A stretch of 64,000 nt of DNA from Vibrio rarus (GTDB taxonomy: Bacteria > Pseudomonadota > Gammaproteobacteria > Enterobacterales > Vibrionaceae), in NCBI RefSeq assembly GCF_024347075.1, contig NZ_AP024900.1:2108001-2172000 (forward strand), given 5' to 3'. Below are positions 19,712-30,351 of this stretch, one piece after another. Made by a program: the position numbers and the translations under genes. The notes under the pieces were generated by a model. The model ran no database searches. It worked only from the letters and a program-made list of their open reading frames with translations, and was not told the DNA's origin. Within the stretch, counting starts at the first letter, position 1. Each line of letters begins with the position of its first letter.

Positions 19712-20181
19712 TAGGAATCGATTTCAGAAAGAACGTTGATCATTTCAAGCGCGCTTAGTGCAGCTTCTGCACCTTTGTTACCGGCTTTGGTTCCAGCACG
19801 CTCAATAGCTTGATCAATGGTATCAACGGTCAACACACCAAATGCAACGGGTAGACTGTACTCCAAAGACACTTGTGCTAGACCTTTATTACACTCACTA
19901 CAAACATAGTCAAAGTGTGGCGTACCGCCACGAATAACTGAGCCTAACGATACAATCGCATCGTACTTCTCAGTGCGAGCAACACGTTGAGCAACAAGCG
20001 GCAATTCAACTGCGCCTGGGCAACGTACTACTGTGATATTGTCTTCTGCAACTTGTCCATGTCGCTTTAAGGTATCGATAGCACCAGACAATAAACTTTC
20101 GTTAATAAAGCTATTAAAACGCGAAATTACGATAGCAATTTTAGCGTTTGGTGCCGGAAATCCACCTTCGATGACTTTCAT
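19711..20181 (-). CDS. ribH: RibH, 6,7-dimethyl-8-ribityllumazine synthase
   Basis: 156 residues. Condenses 5-amino-6-ribitylamino-uracil with dihydroxybutanone phosphate, the penultimate riboflavin step. Typical motifs: [41 protein letters not shown] and [11 protein letters not shown]. In the order ribD-ribE-ribB-ribH-nusB. Confidence 0.96.
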   Translation of the reverse strand: MKVIEGGFPAPNAKIAIVISRFNSFINESLLSGAIDTLKRHGQVAEDNITVVRCPGAVELPLVAQRVARTEKYDAIVSLGSVIRGGTPHFDYVCSECNKGLAQVSLEYSLPVAFGVLTVDTIDQAIERAGTKAGNKGAEAALSALEMINVLSEIDS

Positions 20182-20320
20182 ATGTTTTCCTTCAACTGTC
20201 TCATGAGTGAGAACCGCCGGATTCTAGCACAATTATGTGACTAGGATCTAATATCATTTCAGCTAATTCTCTAGTTATTGATGAAACGAGCTACTACAGT
20301 AGCCCGTCACGATTTATTTG

Positions 20321-21430
20321 TTATTCGCACACATACTCTACAACGTCTAAACCAAAGCCCGACAAAGAGTGATAACGTTTGTTGCTTGATGACATTAGTT
20401 TCATCTTGCTCACGCCCATATCGGCCAGAATTTGTGAGCCCACACCCACACGGCGTGATGTGCCTTGCTTCTTAGCCATCGTTGGCGCTTCGCCTTTATC
20501 TTGTTGCTCAAAAGCTTTTAGCTTATTGATACGTTGTTCGCTGGTCTCTTCATTACCAAGAACTACAAGAACCCCCCCCTCTTCACCAATACGCTGCATC
20601 GCTTTATCTAAAGACCAGCTACGATCCGAATCACGGTTTGAGTGCAATAGATCGGTAAATGTATCTTGTAGATGCACTCGAACTAAACACGCTTTTTCAG
20701 ACACTTCACCCTTACGCAAAGCATAGTGAACTTGGTTATCAATGGTGTCGCGGTAGGTCACCATATCAAAATCGCCAAATTCAGTTGGCATCTTACATTC
20801 AGCCACACGTTCAATGGTGGTTTCTGTATTGTTGCGATACTCAATTAAGTCCGCAATCGTACCTAGCTTAACGCCGTGTTTTTCTGCAAAAATCTCAAGA
20901 TCTGGACGACGGGCCATTTCCCCATCATCCTTTAGGATCTCAACAATAACAGAAGCAGGCTCACAGCCAGCAAGACGCGCTAAATCACAGCCCGCTTCAG
21001 TGTGCCCTGCGCGAGTAAGTACCCCACCATCTTGCGCCGATAGAGGGAAGATATGACCCGGTTGAACAAGATCAGCTGCTTTAGCATCTGCCGCAACCGC
21101 CGCTTGCACAGTCACAGCACGATCAGCGGCAGAGATACCTGTTGTCACCCCTTCCGCTGCTTCAATAGAAACAGTAAATGCGGTTGAAAATTGCGCATTA
21201 TTATCTTGTACCATAGGTGGCAGACCTAGGCGAGCACAGCGCTCTTGTGTCATGGTTAGACAGATGAGACCGCGCCCATAAGTGGCCATAAAGTTTACCG
21301 CTTCCGGAGTAATATGTTCTGCCGCCATGATTAGGTCGCCTTCGTTTTCACGATCCTCATCATCCATTAGGATAACCATCTTACCTAAGCGAATATCTTC
21401 AATAATTTCTTGTGGTGAGCTGATAGGCAT
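20321..21430 (-). CDS. ribB: RibBX: DHBP synthase fused to a degenerate GTP cyclohydrolase II domain
   Basis: 369 residues. Residues 1-200 are a complete 3,4-dihydroxy-2-butanone-4-phosphate synthase, with the acidic loop [10 protein letters not shown] and the later [15 protein letters not shown]. Residues about 205-369 align in outline with GTP cyclohydrolase II ([30 protein letters not shown]), but the zinc-binding cysteines are missing: the expected Cys-rich stretch reads [14 protein letters not shown]. So this is the hybrid RibBX form known in Shewanella and Vibrio, and GTP cyclohydrolase activity should come from a separate ribA outside the window. Confidence 0.9.
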   Translation of the reverse strand: MPISSPQEIIEDIRLGKMVILMDDEDRENEGDLIMAAEHITPEAVNFMATYGRGLICLTMTQERCARLGLPPMVQDNNAQFSTAFTVSIEAAEGVTTGISAADRAVTVQAAVAADAKAADLVQPGHIFPLSAQDGGVLTRAGHTEAGCDLARLAGCEPASVIVEILKDDGEMARRPDLEIFAEKHGVKLGTIADLIEYRNNTETTIERVAECKMPTEFGDFDMVTYRDTIDNQVHYALRKGEVSEKACLVRVHLQDTFTDLLHSNRDSDRSWSLDKAMQRIGEEGGVLVVLGNEETSEQRINKLKAFEQQDKGEAPTMAKKQGTSRRVGVGSQILADMGVSKMKLMSSSNKRYHSLSGFGLDVVEYVCE

Positions 21431-21475
21431 GTTTGATTCCTTAGTTAAGTGTCTGTCGCACGCGTCGAATAACGC

Positions 21476-22132
21476 CTATGCAAAGCCATTTTGTTGTAAA
21501 AATTCCATCGTCATTGGTGTGGAATTTTGCTGTTGTTCTGAGCCCATGCCTAGCAATCGCTCCATATAGCGAGCCAAAACATCGACTTCAAGGTTAACTT
21601 TTCTTCCTACGCTAAACGCATCAATGATCGTTTGCTCTGCGGTATGAGGAACAATGGTTAGTTTAAACGCATTTTTTCGCAAGTCGTTGATCGTTAGGCT
21701 GATGCCATCAACTGTAATGGAGCCTTTTTGCGCCACATAACGCTCTAATTCACTCGGCAGTTCCACCCAATACTCAACGGCACGACCAACGGGCACTCTC
21801 TCAATGATAGTGCCTACACCATCAACATGTCCGGAAACGATATGCCCACCAAAACGAGTGGTCGGTAACATGGCTTTTTCCAAATTCACCTTGTCCCCCA
21901 CTTGGTAGTGAGCAAAGCCTGTTTTAGTCAATGTTTCTACCGATAAATCTGCCGTAAATGAGCGGTGGTCAAAACGCACTACAGTTAAACAAATACCATT
22001 AGTGGCAATACTGTCACCGAGTTTGACATCCGACATGTCCAAAAGCCCAGTGTCCACCGTTATGGAGATATCTTCCCCTTTATTGGTAATAGCATCTAGT
22101 GTACCAACGGCTTCAACGATACCGGTAAACAT
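21476..22132 (-). CDS. ribE: RibE, riboflavin synthase alpha subunit
   Basis: 218 residues made of two homologous lumazine-binding barrels: MFTGIVEAVGTLDAI at the start and HIVSGHVDGVGTIIER from about residue 95. Ends riboflavin synthesis by dismutating two lumazine molecules. Ribosome site AGGA precedes the ATG. The C-terminal tail beyond the second barrel (LGMGSEQQQNST) is unremarkable. 14 bp downstream of ribD. Confidence 0.96.
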   Translation of the reverse strand: MFTGIVEAVGTLDAITNKGEDISITVDTGLLDMSDVKLGDSIATNGICLTVVRFDHRSFTADLSVETLTKTGFAHYQVGDKVNLEKAMLPTTRFGGHIVSGHVDGVGTIIERVPVGRAVEYWVELPSELERYVAQKGSITVDGISLTINDLRKNAFKLTIVPHTAEQTIIDAFSVGRKVNLEVDVLARYMERLLGMGSEQQQNSTPMTMEFLQQNGFA

Positions 22133-22145
22133 AGTTATTCCTACT

Positions 22146-23243
22146 CTATTTTGATTGCTTAAATGTTGCTACCAGCTTTATATCTGGCCCTACCTGAGTG
22201 AGCTGTTCCACATTCAACTCAATGGCCTGATCCATATCGGTCAACCCAAGAAGGTTAACTAAGCCTCGTCCATCCGTGCCCATAATTTTAGGCGCTAAAT
22301 AGACAATGAGTTCATCCACAAGGCCTTGTTCGATAAAACTGGCGGCTAAGGTTGCACCGGCTTCTACCCAGATATGGTTAATATTGTGTTGCGAGGCTAG
22401 GTTTGCAAGTAGCTCGGGTAAATCAATACCATCTTTTGTTGTTCTCGTTTGCGGCGTGACGTTATCCGTAATCACCAACACTTCGCCATCGGCACTAAAC
22501 AGTCGCATGTCAGCAGTAAGGTGACGCTGACGATCCAGAATCACCCGTAACGGTTGTCTCACCTCTCCTTGCGGATAAGCTTGCTGATGATCAGCTGATA
22601 GCTCAGTAACACGCACATTTAAAGAGGCACTATCATCAATAACGGTTTTTGATGTGGACAAAATAGCCCCTGATTGCGCACGATAAAGCTGAACATCCGC
22701 CCGTGCCTGAGGGCTAGTGATCCACTGACTTTTGCCATTACTTAGGGCTGTTTTACCATCTAAACTGGCTGCCATTTTTAACTGAACCCAAGGTAAGCCA
22801 GTACGCATTTTCTTTAAAAATGGGCGATTAATGCGTTCGGCCTCTGGCTCTAACAAGCCCACCAATACTTCAATACCCGCCTCTCGTAACATGGCGATAC
22901 CCTTACCGCCCACTTGAGGGTTAGGATCTTGCATGGCACAGATAACACGAGCCACACCTGCCTTAATTAGCCCTTCGGCACAAGGGGGAGTGCGCCCATA
23001 ATGAGAGCAAGGCTCAAGAGTCACATAAGCGGTCGCCCCCCTTGCCTTATCACCGGCCATGCGCAAAGCATGCACTTCCGCATGCGGACCACCGGCGCGA
23101 ATATGATACCCCTCACCAACAATCGTTTGTTGTTGTGTAATCACACAACCAACGTTAGGGTTTGGGTGAGTAGTAAATCGACCCTTTTCAGCCAATTTAA
23201 TCGCTTTCGCCATCATCTGATGGTCAAATAAAGAAAAGTGCAT
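22146..23243 (-). CDS. ribD: RibD, pyrimidine deaminase / reductase
   Basis: 365 residues. N-terminal zinc deaminase domain with HAEVHALRMA and PCSHYGRTPPC; C-terminal NADPH reductase domain from about residue 145 (PWVQLKMAASLDGKTALSNG; WVEAGATLAASFIEQGLVDE). Carries out the two consecutive steps that convert the GTP cyclohydrolase product into the ribitylamino-uracil precursor. First gene of the rib cluster; 50 bp downstream of nrdR and likely in the same operon. Confidence 0.96.
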   Translation of the reverse strand: MHFSLFDHQMMAKAIKLAEKGRFTTHPNPNVGCVITQQQTIVGEGYHIRAGGPHAEVHALRMAGDKARGATAYVTLEPCSHYGRTPPCAEGLIKAGVARVICAMQDPNPQVGGKGIAMLREAGIEVLVGLLEPEAERINRPFLKKMRTGLPWVQLKMAASLDGKTALSNGKSQWITSPQARADVQLYRAQSGAILSTSKTVIDDSASLNVRVTELSADHQQAYPQGEVRQPLRVILDRQRHLTADMRLFSADGEVLVITDNVTPQTRTTKDGIDLPELLANLASQHNINHIWVEAGATLAASFIEQGLVDELIVYLAPKIMGTDGRGLVNLLGLTDMDQAIELNVEQLTQVGPDIKLVATFKQSK

Positions 23244-23293
23244 TTAAACTACTCTTTTGCTGTGGGTTTTATGGGGGCAGTTGAGGATAAAAA

Positions 23294-23743
23294 TCAATCT
23301 TCCAGTTTAGCGATCTCTTCGCCAAACTCTCTAATATCTTCAAAACTGCGATACACAGAGGCAAAGCGGATATAAGCGACCTTATCTAACTCTTTAAGTT
23401 GTTCCATGACTAGATTACCAATCATGTCACTGGACACTTCACGTTCGCCTGTGGCGCGCAATTTCGAGTTAATAATACTCATAGATAACTCAACAGCATC
23501 GGCACTAACCGGACGCTTTTCTAAGGCGCGATGCAAACCATTTGCTAATTTATCTTCATTGAAAGGTTCACGGTTACCGTTTGATTTAATGACCTTAGGC
23601 ATCACCAACTCAGCCGTTTCAAACGTGGTGAAACGTTCCTTACAAGCAAGGCATTGGCGACGACGACGCACTTGATGCCCGTCAGCAACCAATCTTGAAT
23701 CGATAACTTTGGTCTCATTTTCTGAACAAAATGGGCAATGCAT
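23294..23743 (-). CDS. nrdR: NrdR, repressor of ribonucleotide reductase genes
   Basis: 149 residues: N-terminal zinc ribbon [17 protein letters not shown] ... [12 protein letters not shown], then an ATP-cone domain ([20 protein letters not shown]). NrdR senses ATP/dATP and represses nrd operons. Position upstream of ribD-ribE is conserved in gammaproteobacteria. Confidence 0.96.
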   Translation of the reverse strand: MHCPFCSENETKVIDSRLVADGHQVRRRRQCLACKERFTTFETAELVMPKVIKSNGNREPFNEDKLANGLHRALEKRPVSADAVELSMSIINSKLRATGEREVSSDMIGNLVMEQLKELDKVAYIRFASVYRSFEDIREFGEEIAKLED

Positions 23744-23849
23744 ACAAGCTCCATGATTACGGTTTAATTTTACACCCGCAAGGTTACAATATTTAGTCAG
23801 TGTAACGGATTTACCTATTGGATTCGAGGATGTTCCTTAAAGGGATAAC

Positions 23850-23878
23850 TTCAAAAAAGGGCTCTGTGATAGAGCCCT
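23850..23878 (-). terminator. Terminator of proBA
   Basis: AGGGCTCT / AGAGCCCT with GTGAT loop; on the - strand followed by six Ts. Downstream of proA. Confidence 0.8.
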
Positions 23879-23956
23879 CATTCTTTTCGACGACTGAATA
23901 GACAAAATTATAATAACTTTGAATTTCATGTTCTTACTTTAGGTTTGTAACAAATA

Positions 23957-25216
23957 CTAAGGGCGAGCTAAATAATCCCCCTTGCCTACCCATTTGTAGC
24001 TGGTGAGTTCCTCTAATCCCATCGGTCCGCGCGCATGCAATTTTTGAGTGGACACGGCCACTTCAGCCCCTAATCCAAATTGCGCGCCGTCGGTAAACCT
24101 TGTAGATGCATTCACGTATACAGCGGCAGAGCCGGCAGCATTAATAAAGCGTTCTGCGTTAGTAAGATCATTGGTCATAATCGCATCTGAATGGCTGGCA
24201 TTATGATCACGCATATGTTTAATAGCGCCCTCTACGTCATCAACCACTTTAACCCCAAGCGTGAACGCTAACCATTCTGTATCAAAGTCACCTTGCTCTG
24301 CAGCTCGGACGTTATCTGCATCGCTAAAATAAACTAAAGCAGAGGCATCTGCGACAAACTCAACTTTCCCGTTCAGCTGCTTGGCTAATTTAGTGATAAA
24401 TTCCTCGGCTACAGCTTGGTGTACTAGCAGAGTATCGAGTGAGTTACACGCTGATGGACGTTGCACTTTTGAGTTTTCAACCACAGTTAATGAGCGTGCC
24501 ATATCAGCACTTTCATCGACGAAGATATGAGAAATACCAAAACCACCAATGATGACAGGTATGGTGCTGTTCTCTTTACACATTTTATGTAAGCCCGCTC
24601 CACCTCGAGGAATAATCATGTCGACGTATTCATCCAGTTTCAACAGTTTAGACACCAACTCACGGTCAGGCTTATCGATATATTGAACCGAAGCTGCGGG
24701 TAATCCTGCTTGCTGTAACGCAGTTTGAATAACCTTAACCAGTGCCATATTGGAGTGGAAAGTCTCTCTGCCACCACGCAAGATACTCCCGTTGCCCGTT
24801 TTTAAACATAAAGAGGCAATATCTATGGTGACATTAGGTCTGGCTTCATAAATTACGCCAACCACACCTAATGGCACGCGACGGCGAGATAAAGCTAAAC
24901 CATTTTCTAAGACGCGACTATCCAGTTCACTACCAATAGGATCGCTCAGTTTGATGACGTTACGCACGTCATCGGCAATAGCAGCCAATCTGGCTTCCGT
25001 TAATAACAGGCGATCTAACAGAGCTTCGCTCATGCCCGCATCTCGACCCTTTTGAATATCAATAGCATTGGCATCGAGAATGGTCTGCGATTGCTTCAAT
25101 AACTCATCAGCCATAATAGCCAACGCCTGATTTTTAGTTGCTGTTGTGCTGGTCGCTAGAGCAAAAGACGCTTGTTTTGCACGCTGGCCAAGTTGAATTA
25201 AATCCACTGTGTTCAT
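23957..25216 (-). CDS. proA: ProA, glutamate-5-semialdehyde dehydrogenase
   Basis: About 419 residues from ATG 25216; a GTG three codons later, with GAGG at better spacing, could be the true start. Reduces gamma-glutamyl phosphate to the semialdehyde in proline synthesis. Family signatures: [19 protein letters not shown], the nucleophilic Cys in [15 protein letters not shown], and [13 protein letters not shown]. Downstream of proB in the usual two-gene operon. Confidence 0.96.
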   Translation of the reverse strand: MNTVDLIQLGQRAKQASFALATSTTATKNQALAIMADELLKQSQTILDANAIDIQKGRDAGMSEALLDRLLLTEARLAAIADDVRNVIKLSDPIGSELDSRVLENGLALSRRRVPLGVVGVIYEARPNVTIDIASLCLKTGNGSILRGGRETFHSNMALVKVIQTALQQAGLPAASVQYIDKPDRELVSKLLKLDEYVDMIIPRGGAGLHKMCKENSTIPVIIGGFGISHIFVDESADMARSLTVVENSKVQRPSACNSLDTLLVHQAVAEEFITKLAKQLNGKVEFVADASALVYFSDADNVRAAEQGDFDTEWLAFTLGVKVVDDVEGAIKHMRDHNASHSDAIMTNDLTNAERFINAAGSAAVYVNASTRFTDGAQFGLGAEVAVSTQKLHARGPMGLEELTSYKWVGKGDYLARP

Positions 25217-25281
25217 CCTCAAAAAATTTCGTTGATTAATACCCGTCACTGTAAATAACGGCTCATTGACTGTGATGGGCC

Positions 25282-26391
25282 TTAATCCTGCATCATGACT
25301 AAATCATCGCGGTGTATCACTTCTGAGCCATAATCATGCCCTAACACCTCGCCGATTGCCTTACTATGCATCCCTTTAATTTGTGTTAAATCGTCACTGG
25401 AGTAACGCACTAATCCCTTAGCTACAAGTTGTCCAGATTGAGTCACAATACGTGCCACCTCACCACGAGCAAAGTGACCATTTACGCCAACAACCCCTTT
25501 AGCAAGAAGGCTACTACCTTTACTTTGTAAGGCATTGACGGCACCATCATCAATGGTAACGTCACCTGACGCAGCAGGGCCGGCTAAGATCCAGCGTTTA
25601 CGATTCTCTAAAGAGCCAGCAATTGGCCAAAAGCGCGTTCCACAGGGTGATGAAGAGACACTCTCTAAAATCACATTTTTTGCACTGCCCGCGGCTATGA
25701 TCACTTCAATACCGGCACGTCTAGCAATATCTGCGGCTTGCAATTTCGTTGCCATACCACCCGTACCTAAAGTGGTACCACTGCCACCAGCAATTTTACG
25801 TAATGTTTTGTCAATGGTGGTCACTTCACGAATCAGCTCAGCCTTAGGGTTATTTCTTGGGTCCGCTGTAAATAAACCCGGTTGATCCGTTAAAAGAAGC
25901 AGTTTGTCTGCACCACAGAGTATCCCCACTAAAGCAGACAAGTTGTCATTGTCTCCCACTTTAATTTCCGTGATCGAAACAGCATCATTCTCATTAACGA
26001 CAGGAATAATGTGGTGCGCGATTAACGCATTCATCGTATCTCTAGCGTTCAGGAAACGCTCTCTGTCTTCTAAATCCGCTCGGGTTAGTAACATCTGACC
26101 AATTTTAAGGTCATATATGGCAAAGAGGGATTCCCACACTTGAATAAGGTGTGACTGACCCACCGCGGCTAGGAGTTGTTTGGTTGCCATCGATTTGACA
26201 AGATTTGGATGACCTAGTTGCTCGCGCCCTGCAGCAATGGCACCTGATGAAACAAGAACAAGGTTGTACCCTTGTTTCTTCAATTCTGCGCACTGACGTA
26301 CAAGTTCTACCATATGAGCGCGATTAAGAAACTGAGATCCTCCAGTTAACACGCTGGTGCCGAGTTTCACTACAACAGTCTTAGCTTGCAT
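25282..26391 (-). CDS. proB: ProB, glutamate 5-kinase
   Basis: 369 residues. Amino-acid kinase domain ([38 protein letters not shown]) plus C-terminal PUA domain (about 275-369; [18 protein letters not shown]). Catalyses the first, feedback-inhibited step of proline synthesis. The order crl-proB-proA recalls E. coli, without phoE between them. Confidence 0.96.
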   Translation of the reverse strand: MQAKTVVVKLGTSVLTGGSQFLNRAHMVELVRQCAELKKQGYNLVLVSSGAIAAGREQLGHPNLVKSMATKQLLAAVGQSHLIQVWESLFAIYDLKIGQMLLTRADLEDRERFLNARDTMNALIAHHIIPVVNENDAVSITEIKVGDNDNLSALVGILCGADKLLLLTDQPGLFTADPRNNPKAELIREVTTIDKTLRKIAGGSGTTLGTGGMATKLQAADIARRAGIEVIIAAGSAKNVILESVSSSPCGTRFWPIAGSLENRKRWILAGPAASGDVTIDDGAVNALQSKGSSLLAKGVVGVNGHFARGEVARIVTQSGQLVAKGLVRYSSDDLTQIKGMHSKAIGEVLGHDYGSEVIHRDDLVMMQD

Positions 26392-26464
26392 TCGTTACTC
26401 ATTGATTCTTGATAAATAATGGTCTTTTTTAACAAGCTCAGCTCAGTTGCACAAGTAAAAAAGC

Positions 26465-26489
26465 AAAAAGGCACCTAAAGGCGCCTTTA
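26465..26489 (-). terminator. Terminator of crl
   Basis: AAAGGCRCC / GGCGCCTTT-type stem with TAAA loop in the crl-proB gap; TTTTTGC follows on the - strand. Confidence 0.7.
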
Positions 26490-26517
26490 ATGGTTTTATT
26501 GCTATGCCATTTATTCG

Positions 26518-26907
26518 CTATGCAATCGCCTCAGAGTCATCGTGCAGTGCAAATTCAAAAGCAAACTGTTCACTCAGTTGAGCTTGAATCTTTGATTGAA
26601 ACACAGATTGCGTGCGCTTTACTTCCGCAGCGGCCGTACTAGGCACTTTTTCATCGACCCAAATGCCCGATGCATTATATTTACCATGATGGAAACGTGC
26701 GATACAGACTGTCCCTTCATCTTGCTTTTCAAGCTCCATCCACCATCCCCAAAACTCACGACACTCTGGAGATTTGCTATCATCCACACACACGGACAAG
26801 CAATCAAACAAAAATAGATTCGGTTGGCACTCTGCTTCACGTAAATAAGGGCCGATAGCTTTAAGCTTTGAGATCATTCGATGATAAGTAGGCTGCTTTC
26901 CTGACAT
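26518..26907 (-). CDS. crl: Crl, sigma-S holoenzyme assembly factor
   Basis: 129 residues from ATG 26907, preceded by AGGGAG; a longer frame up to 26949 lacks support. Crl binds RpoS and helps it capture core RNA polymerase. Diagnostic segments: KLKAIGPYLREAECQ, LFLFDCLSVCVDD and the nearly invariant EFWGWWMELE. The C-terminal half is variable, as usual. Next to frsA, as in E. coli. Confidence 0.92.
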   Translation of the reverse strand: MSGKQPTYHRMISKLKAIGPYLREAECQPNLFLFDCLSVCVDDSKSPECREFWGWWMELEKQDEGTVCIARFHHGKYNASGIWVDEKVPSTAAAEVKRTQSVFQSKIQAQLSEQFAFEFALHDDSEAIA

Positions 26908-27009
26908 AATAACTCCCTTTATTATTTTGCAACGTAAGCCAATCAACATTTATTGTTAATCAATAGTTACACAAGCAGTACTTATCATGCCATTAATTTA
27001 ACATACGTG

Positions 27010-28248
27010 TCACGACTTTAATTCTTCTAACAGCCAGTCCACCGCTAAATCTAACGATTTTTGATAGCCAGAGCTCAAATTTTTCGATGGCACTTTCACC
27101 GCTCTGCCCACTTTACTTGACATTGCAATCAGCTGATTATCGCTATGCGGTGCAATTACGTCCCCCTCTAAAGAGATGGCTAGAATAGGCACGCTGGTTT
27201 TTCTTGAGGCCAATAAGCCTTGTGTTTTTAGCGACCATGCCGACATTTGCCCCGCCAAACTCGATATATCAATGGGCAATTTACCTAATCGAGAGCCCAA
27301 CACATCAAAATACATTTTTGGCATCTTATTAAGCTTATCAGGGGAAGATAAAATATCATGAACTGGCGCGCCAATGGCGACACAGGCTTTAATGCGCGTT
27401 TGCTCTAAAAAGCTAAGGCGTACCAAAGCGTTACCGCCGAAACGAAACCCTAGCAAGCCCACATTCCAATGATCAATAAAAGGGACTTGTGGTAAATAAT
27501 CGATCACCGCTTGATGCAGGCAACAGGAGTCTTCCGACAATGTCCAATTACTGCTTTTGCCCACAGACGGCATATCTATGGTCAACATAGCAAATTCATT
27601 AGGGGCCAAATGATCAAGGAACAGCTTCCACATATCCGTTTGCACGCTATCTAAACCAGCACAGACTACCACTACCGGCAGCGGGCGCTCAGTGTGGGGT
27701 AAATGCAAGTTCGCTTGAATGGTTTTGCCTTTATAAGGAATGTTCAGTTGCTTAAACACATACTGACTGACATTTGATGCTTCTTCGTAAGCTTTATTGG
27801 CCAACACATGCGCCTGTAAAGAGAGATTATCCCCTTTGATGTGAGGATAAGCTGCAATACTAAAATACAAACTGGCTTTGTATAAAGCTAGAGCAGCCTC
27901 CTCACCTTTTAATTCAGTGGCGCGCCTTTGATGCACCATACCGGCTTGAGTCCACTCATAAGCCCAGTTTCCGGAGTGAAACCCCATCACAGTATCCAAC
28001 CATTCATCCTTAGTTCGAGAATGTTTAGACGATGATATACGAGCTAAAACCTCTTCTTGTTCTATGGGATCAGCCCCTTGCCAAATCCACTGCAAGCGAC
28101 GCAAGTTTCGATACCATGAGCTCTGAGGCTTGTCTTCTAAAACACTTAAGCTACTTGGCATATACGGCGTCAAACTGGACGTCTCTTTTGCTTGATGGTG
28201 TTTGGCAAAGAGTTTCTCTGAAAGGTTTTTATTGGTGTCATCAATCAT
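27010..28248 (-). CDS. frsA: FrsA, alpha/beta-hydrolase fold fermentation-respiration switch protein
   Basis: 412 residues, typical length. N-terminal helical region followed by an alpha/beta-hydrolase core; the nucleophile-elbow segment reads GLLGFRFGGNALVRLSF, so glycine-x-x-x-glycine without the classical serine. FrsA was described as a partner of glucose-specific EIIA in E. coli and Vibrio vulnificus; its enzymatic activity is disputed. Neighbour of crl, as in E. coli. Confidence 0.9.
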   Translation of the reverse strand: MIDDTNKNLSEKLFAKHHQAKETSSLTPYMPSSLSVLEDKPQSSWYRNLRRLQWIWQGADPIEQEEVLARISSSKHSRTKDEWLDTVMGFHSGNWAYEWTQAGMVHQRRATELKGEEAALALYKASLYFSIAAYPHIKGDNLSLQAHVLANKAYEEASNVSQYVFKQLNIPYKGKTIQANLHLPHTERPLPVVVVCAGLDSVQTDMWKLFLDHLAPNEFAMLTIDMPSVGKSSNWTLSEDSCCLHQAVIDYLPQVPFIDHWNVGLLGFRFGGNALVRLSFLEQTRIKACVAIGAPVHDILSSPDKLNKMPKMYFDVLGSRLGKLPIDISSLAGQMSAWSLKTQGLLASRKTSVPILAISLEGDVIAPHSDNQLIAMSSKVGRAVKVPSKNLSSGYQKSLDLAVDWLLEELKS

Positions 28249-28289
28249 AATAAGGCGCTCTGTGAATTAAACTCATGCTAAAGCATAAA

Positions 28290-28318
28290 CAAAAAATGCC
28301 TCTAAAATAGAGGCATTT
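28290..28318 (-). terminator. Terminator of gpt transcript
   Basis: AAATGCCTCT / AGAGGCATTT, AAAAT loop, then six Ts on the - strand. It lies beyond the MITE-like element, so that element is inside the gpt 3' untranslated region. Confidence 0.75.
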
Positions 28319-28352
28319 CAAATGAATATTATTTACGAAATACCGTAAATAA

Positions 28353-28512
28353 TACCAATCACACTAAGTAAGTGCTCAGAAATAGCGCAGGAAAAACCCT
28401 CTAAAACAAGGCAGGATTTTTCGATAAGTAGTTATTCTACAATCAAAAATTCTAACGCCGTTATCGAGTATTTTAACAAGCTATAATGACCCGTTATTTA
28501 GTACGATGGGTA
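28353..28512. repeat. MITE-like dispersed element, copy 1
   Basis: About 160 bp beginning TACCAATCACACTAAGTAAG and ending ...TAGTACGATGGGTA. Similar along its full length to the copies at 30626 and 55494. Ends are TA dinucleotides within imperfect terminal inverted repeats. It carries no gene and lies between the gpt stop codon and the gpt terminator. Confidence 0.8.
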
Positions 28513-28528
28513 TAAGTCTGTTGACCAA

Positions 28529-28993
28529 CTATTTACGCTTGCGATTAACCGGCTCAACAAAAGTAAGCTGCATATCCCAAGGTTGTTCGATCCAAGTTTC
28601 TTGCTCAATATCGACCACATAGTCATCCAGCAATTCAACACCAGAAGGTTTGGCACATACTGCAATTAATTTAGCTTTAGGGTACATTTTACGTAACTGA
28701 CGTGCAGTTTCACCGCTATCGACTAAATCTTCAACAATCAGGAAGCCTTCTCCATCACCCTCAGGGGCCTTAAGAATGCTCATATCACGCTGGTGATCGT
28801 GGTCATAGCTTGAGATACAAATAGTATCTACATAACGAATCCCTAGTTCACGAGCAAGAATAGCTGCGGGTACTAAACCACCGCGGCTTACACCCCAAAT
28901 CCCTTTCCACTGTTCGGCTGGCATTTGACGCCTAGCAAGTTCGCGACAGTTGGTTTGCATTTCATCCCAAGTGATGATGTATTTTTTTGGCAT
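28529..28993 (-). CDS. gpt: Gpt, xanthine-guanine phosphoribosyltransferase
   Basis: 154 residues. Purine salvage enzyme of the type I PRTase fold, with the PRPP loop [17 protein letters not shown] and the N-terminal [19 protein letters not shown]-terminal base-binding segment [13 protein letters not shown]. Lies 26 bp downstream of a purine permease gene, so uptake and salvage are probably co-expressed. PepD follows on the other strand, as in E. coli. Confidence 0.96.
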   Translation of the reverse strand: MPKKYIITWDEMQTNCRELARRQMPAEQWKGIWGVSRGGLVPAAILARELGIRYVDTICISSYDHDHQRDMSILKAPEGDGEGFLIVEDLVDSGETARQLRKMYPKAKLIAVCAKPSGVELLDDYVVDIEQETWIEQPWDMQLTFVEPVNRKRK

Positions 28994-29019
28994 AACTGGA
29001 AAACCTATTTAAGACAATA

Positions 29020-30318
29020 TTAAGCGGCTAGAATATATTTCAAAATAAATATAGCAGACATCACCCAAACACTGAGAGAAACCTCGCGACCCTTACCACT
29101 CAATAATTTTATTGCTGCGTAAGAAATAAAGCCTAAGCTAATGCCCTCTGCAATAGAGAAAGTTAATGGCATTAATAAGCAAGTGACCACTACTGGTGCT
29201 GCCTCTGAAATGTCACTCCAGTCGATATTAACCAAACCAGATAACATTAAGATAGCGACATAAAATAACGCACCCGCTGTAGCGTATGCCGGAATCATAC
29301 CCGCTAATGGTGAAAACAGCAAAGCCAATAAGAAAAGTACGCCAACCGTTACCGCAGTCAGGCCTGTACGGCCACCAGCGGCAACACCGGCTGTAGATTC
29401 AACATAAGAAGTGGTATTTGAAGTACCAAGCAAAGCACCAACAGATGTTGCAGTAGAATCGGCAAGTAACGCCTTGTTTAAACGAGGTAATTTACCATCT
29501 TCTGTCATTAGATTCGCTTTTGAAGCTACACCAACAAGTGTGCCCGCAGTATCAAATAGATCGACAAATAAGAAGGCAAAGATGACCGAGATCATGCCAA
29601 CCTCAAACACACCTGCAAAATCTAGTTGCATAAATGTAGGCGCGATACTTGGCGGTGTCGCGATAATCCCGTGGTATTGCACGTCACCCAAAAGCAAGCC
29701 TAAAACCGTAACGGCTAAAATAGCAATCATCACAGCGCCGCGTACCCCACGGTGCACTAAACCAATGGTAATAAAGAAGCCAATCGCACCGAGTACAGCA
29801 TGCAAACCGGTAATATCTCCCAATGAAACCAAAGTGCCTGGGTGACCAACAACAATACCAGCATTCTTTAGTCCGATAAATGCTAGGAAAAGGCCAATAC
29901 CTGCAGAAATACCTGTACGTAGTGACATAGGAATTGAGTTAATGATCCATTCACGAATGCGTAATAGACTCAGTAGAACAAACAAGATACCAGAGACAAA
30001 GACTGCCGCTAAAGCCACTTGCCAAGTGTAACCCATTCCTAATACAACACCGTAAGTGAAGAAGGCATTAAGTCCCATACCTGGTGCTTGAGCAATAGGG
30101 TAGTTAGCGTATAGGCCCATGACCATACAACCAATTGCAGCGGCTAAACATGTCGCGACAAAAACAGCGCCATGATCCATGCCTGTTGCAGATAGCATTG
30201 TTGGGTTAACGAAAATAATATAAGCCATTGTCAGGAAGGTCGTAATACCTGCAATGATTTCAGTGCGAACCGTCGTTCCATGTTCACGTAGTTTGAATAG
30301 CTTCTCCAGCATTCTCAA
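29020..30318 (-). CDS. NCS2-family purine permease (AzgA/GhxP-like)
   Basis: 432 residues, strongly hydrophobic with 12 or more membrane segments. Motifs of the adenine/guanine/hypoxanthine branch: TEIIAGITTFLTMAYIIFVNP at the start, APGMGLNAFFTYGV, and SYVESTAGVAAGGRTGLTAV. Imports purine bases by proton symport. Which base cannot be decided. A PurR box just upstream and gpt directly downstream point to purine salvage. Confidence 0.9.
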   Translation of the reverse strand: MRMLEKLFKLREHGTTVRTEIIAGITTFLTMAYIIFVNPTMLSATGMDHGAVFVATCLAAAIGCMVMGLYANYPIAQAPGMGLNAFFTYGVVLGMGYTWQVALAAVFVSGILFVLLSLLRIREWIINSIPMSLRTGISAGIGLFLAFIGLKNAGIVVGHPGTLVSLGDITGLHAVLGAIGFFITIGLVHRGVRGAVMIAILAVTVLGLLLGDVQYHGIIATPPSIAPTFMQLDFAGVFEVGMISVIFAFLFVDLFDTAGTLVGVASKANLMTEDGKLPRLNKALLADSTATSVGALLGTSNTTSYVESTAGVAAGGRTGLTAVTVGVLFLLALLFSPLAGMIPAYATAGALFYVAILMLSGLVNIDWSDISEAAPVVVTCLLMPLTFSIAEGISLGFISYAAIKLLSGKGREVSLSVWVMSAIFILKYILAA

Positions 30319-30335
30319 TCCCTAAAAATATGTAA

Positions 30336-30351
30336 AAGTAAACGTTTGCGT
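30336..30351 (-). promoter_or_regulatory. PurR operator upstream of the purine permease
   Basis: On the - strand the 16-mer reads ACGCAAACGTTTACTT, matching every defined position of the E. coli PurR consensus (ACGCAAACGTTTNCNT). It ends about 18 bp before the permease start, so it probably overlaps the promoter or leader. Confidence 0.8.

Noticed and set aside
20182..20320. Possible FMN riboswitch in the rib cluster
   Set aside because: No recognisable RFN element in this gap or before ribB at 21.43-21.47 kb; Vibrio usually has it elsewhere.
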